A program made the translations under genes and the position numbers. 64,000 nucleotides of DNA from Scylla paramamosain (taxonomy: Eukaryota; Arthropoda; Malacostraca; Decapoda; Portunidae), in the NCBI RefSeq assembly GCF_035594125.1, contig NC_087191.1:4914467-4978466 (forward strand). The letters run 5' to 3'. This document shows positions 63,790-64,000 of this stretch, piece by piece. The number at the start of each line of letters is the position of its first letter. Position 1 is the first letter of the stretch. The notes beneath the pieces were generated by a model. It made no database searches. It was not told the origin of the DNA and saw only the letters and a program-made list of their open reading frames with translations.

Positions 63790-64000
63790 AGTTAAACTAT
63801 TTAAAAAAATAACTGAGTGGAGCAAAACTAAACCTTTCTAAGTGTAAATTTGGACAAACAGGTAAAATTCTTAGGTCATATTGTTTCAGAAAATGGCTGT
63901 CATCCAGACGCTGCAAATGTAGAGGCAGTAATGAGGATGAAACCTCCCACTAAAGTAAAGGAAGTACGACGTTTCATTGACATGTGCGTGTCTTATAGGA
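63790..64000 (+). pseudogene. pol: Gypsy-like RT, continuation
   Basis: Resumes the gypsy frame after the LINE-A: LVKLFKKITEWSKTK (63790-63833), then, one base out of frame, DKQVKFLGHIVSENGCHPDA and VKEVRRFIDMC, the typical end of the RT palm/thumb and connection. It runs off the window. Confidence 0.82.

Overview
The window is animal nuclear DNA made almost entirely of transposable elements and simple repeats. I found no convincing host gene, tRNA, rRNA or CRISPR array. The best guess for the source is a decapod crustacean, probably a brachyuran crab. This rests on long perfect dinucleotide tracts (TA, GA, GT and TC, often over 80 bp) and on a dominant LINE family whose RT protein I recognise from crab gene predictions. 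It is an inference, not proof.

Two LINE families recur. LINE-A (endonuclease/apurinic-type EN plus RT, Jockey/CR1-like, 3' end TTGCCCTTGGCCAGTGTCC..TACATA plus poly-A) is present in about a dozen broken copies on both strands. LINE-B (ORF1 tail, EN, RT, 3' end CAACTAGGTAAA followed by (CA)n) has two long copies and one fragment. Both long copies sit between (CA)n tracts.

Layout. 1-9187: LINE-A fragments, including one LINE-A copy inserted into another (4395-7552 inside 2910-9187). 10189-14637: a dead piggyBac-like transposase cut by two LINE-A copies. 15869-16339: a Tigger-like MITE that keeps the start of a CENP-B/Jerky-type protein. 16684-25286: an LTR element with BEL/Pao gag and protease, in which most of pol is replaced by arrays of minisatellites. 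25504-32361: two LINE-B copies. 32714-37565: a decayed DIRS-like element (DIRS-1). 38371-44162: a LINE-A copy split by a TA-flanked MITE, a second TIR element with a SAP-like N-terminus, and low-complexity DNA. 44163-50820: two more LINE-A copies. 50821 to the end: a Ty3/gypsy-like element that appears to interrupt the second LINE-A copy. It is itself interrupted by a minus-strand LINE-A copy (56611-63788), which is interrupted by a nearly intact DIRS-like element (DIRS-2, 57281-62601). The gypsy RT resumes at about 63790, so the nest is four levels deep.

The most interesting signal is in the two DIRS-like elements. Each encodes gag, then RT-RNase H-methylase-like pol, then a tyrosine recombinase. 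At the gag/pol overlap both carry the slippery heptamer A AAA AAC in the gag frame, an exact 7-nt spacer, and a 7-bp stem-loop. Pol lies in the -1 frame and has no ATG before its conserved core. This looks like a conserved programmed -1 ribosomal frameshift cassette. Both elements also show exact target-site reconstitution without duplication, an internal complementary region that matches the circle junction, and Gly where a tyrosine recombinase usually has the His of its H-x-x-R motif.
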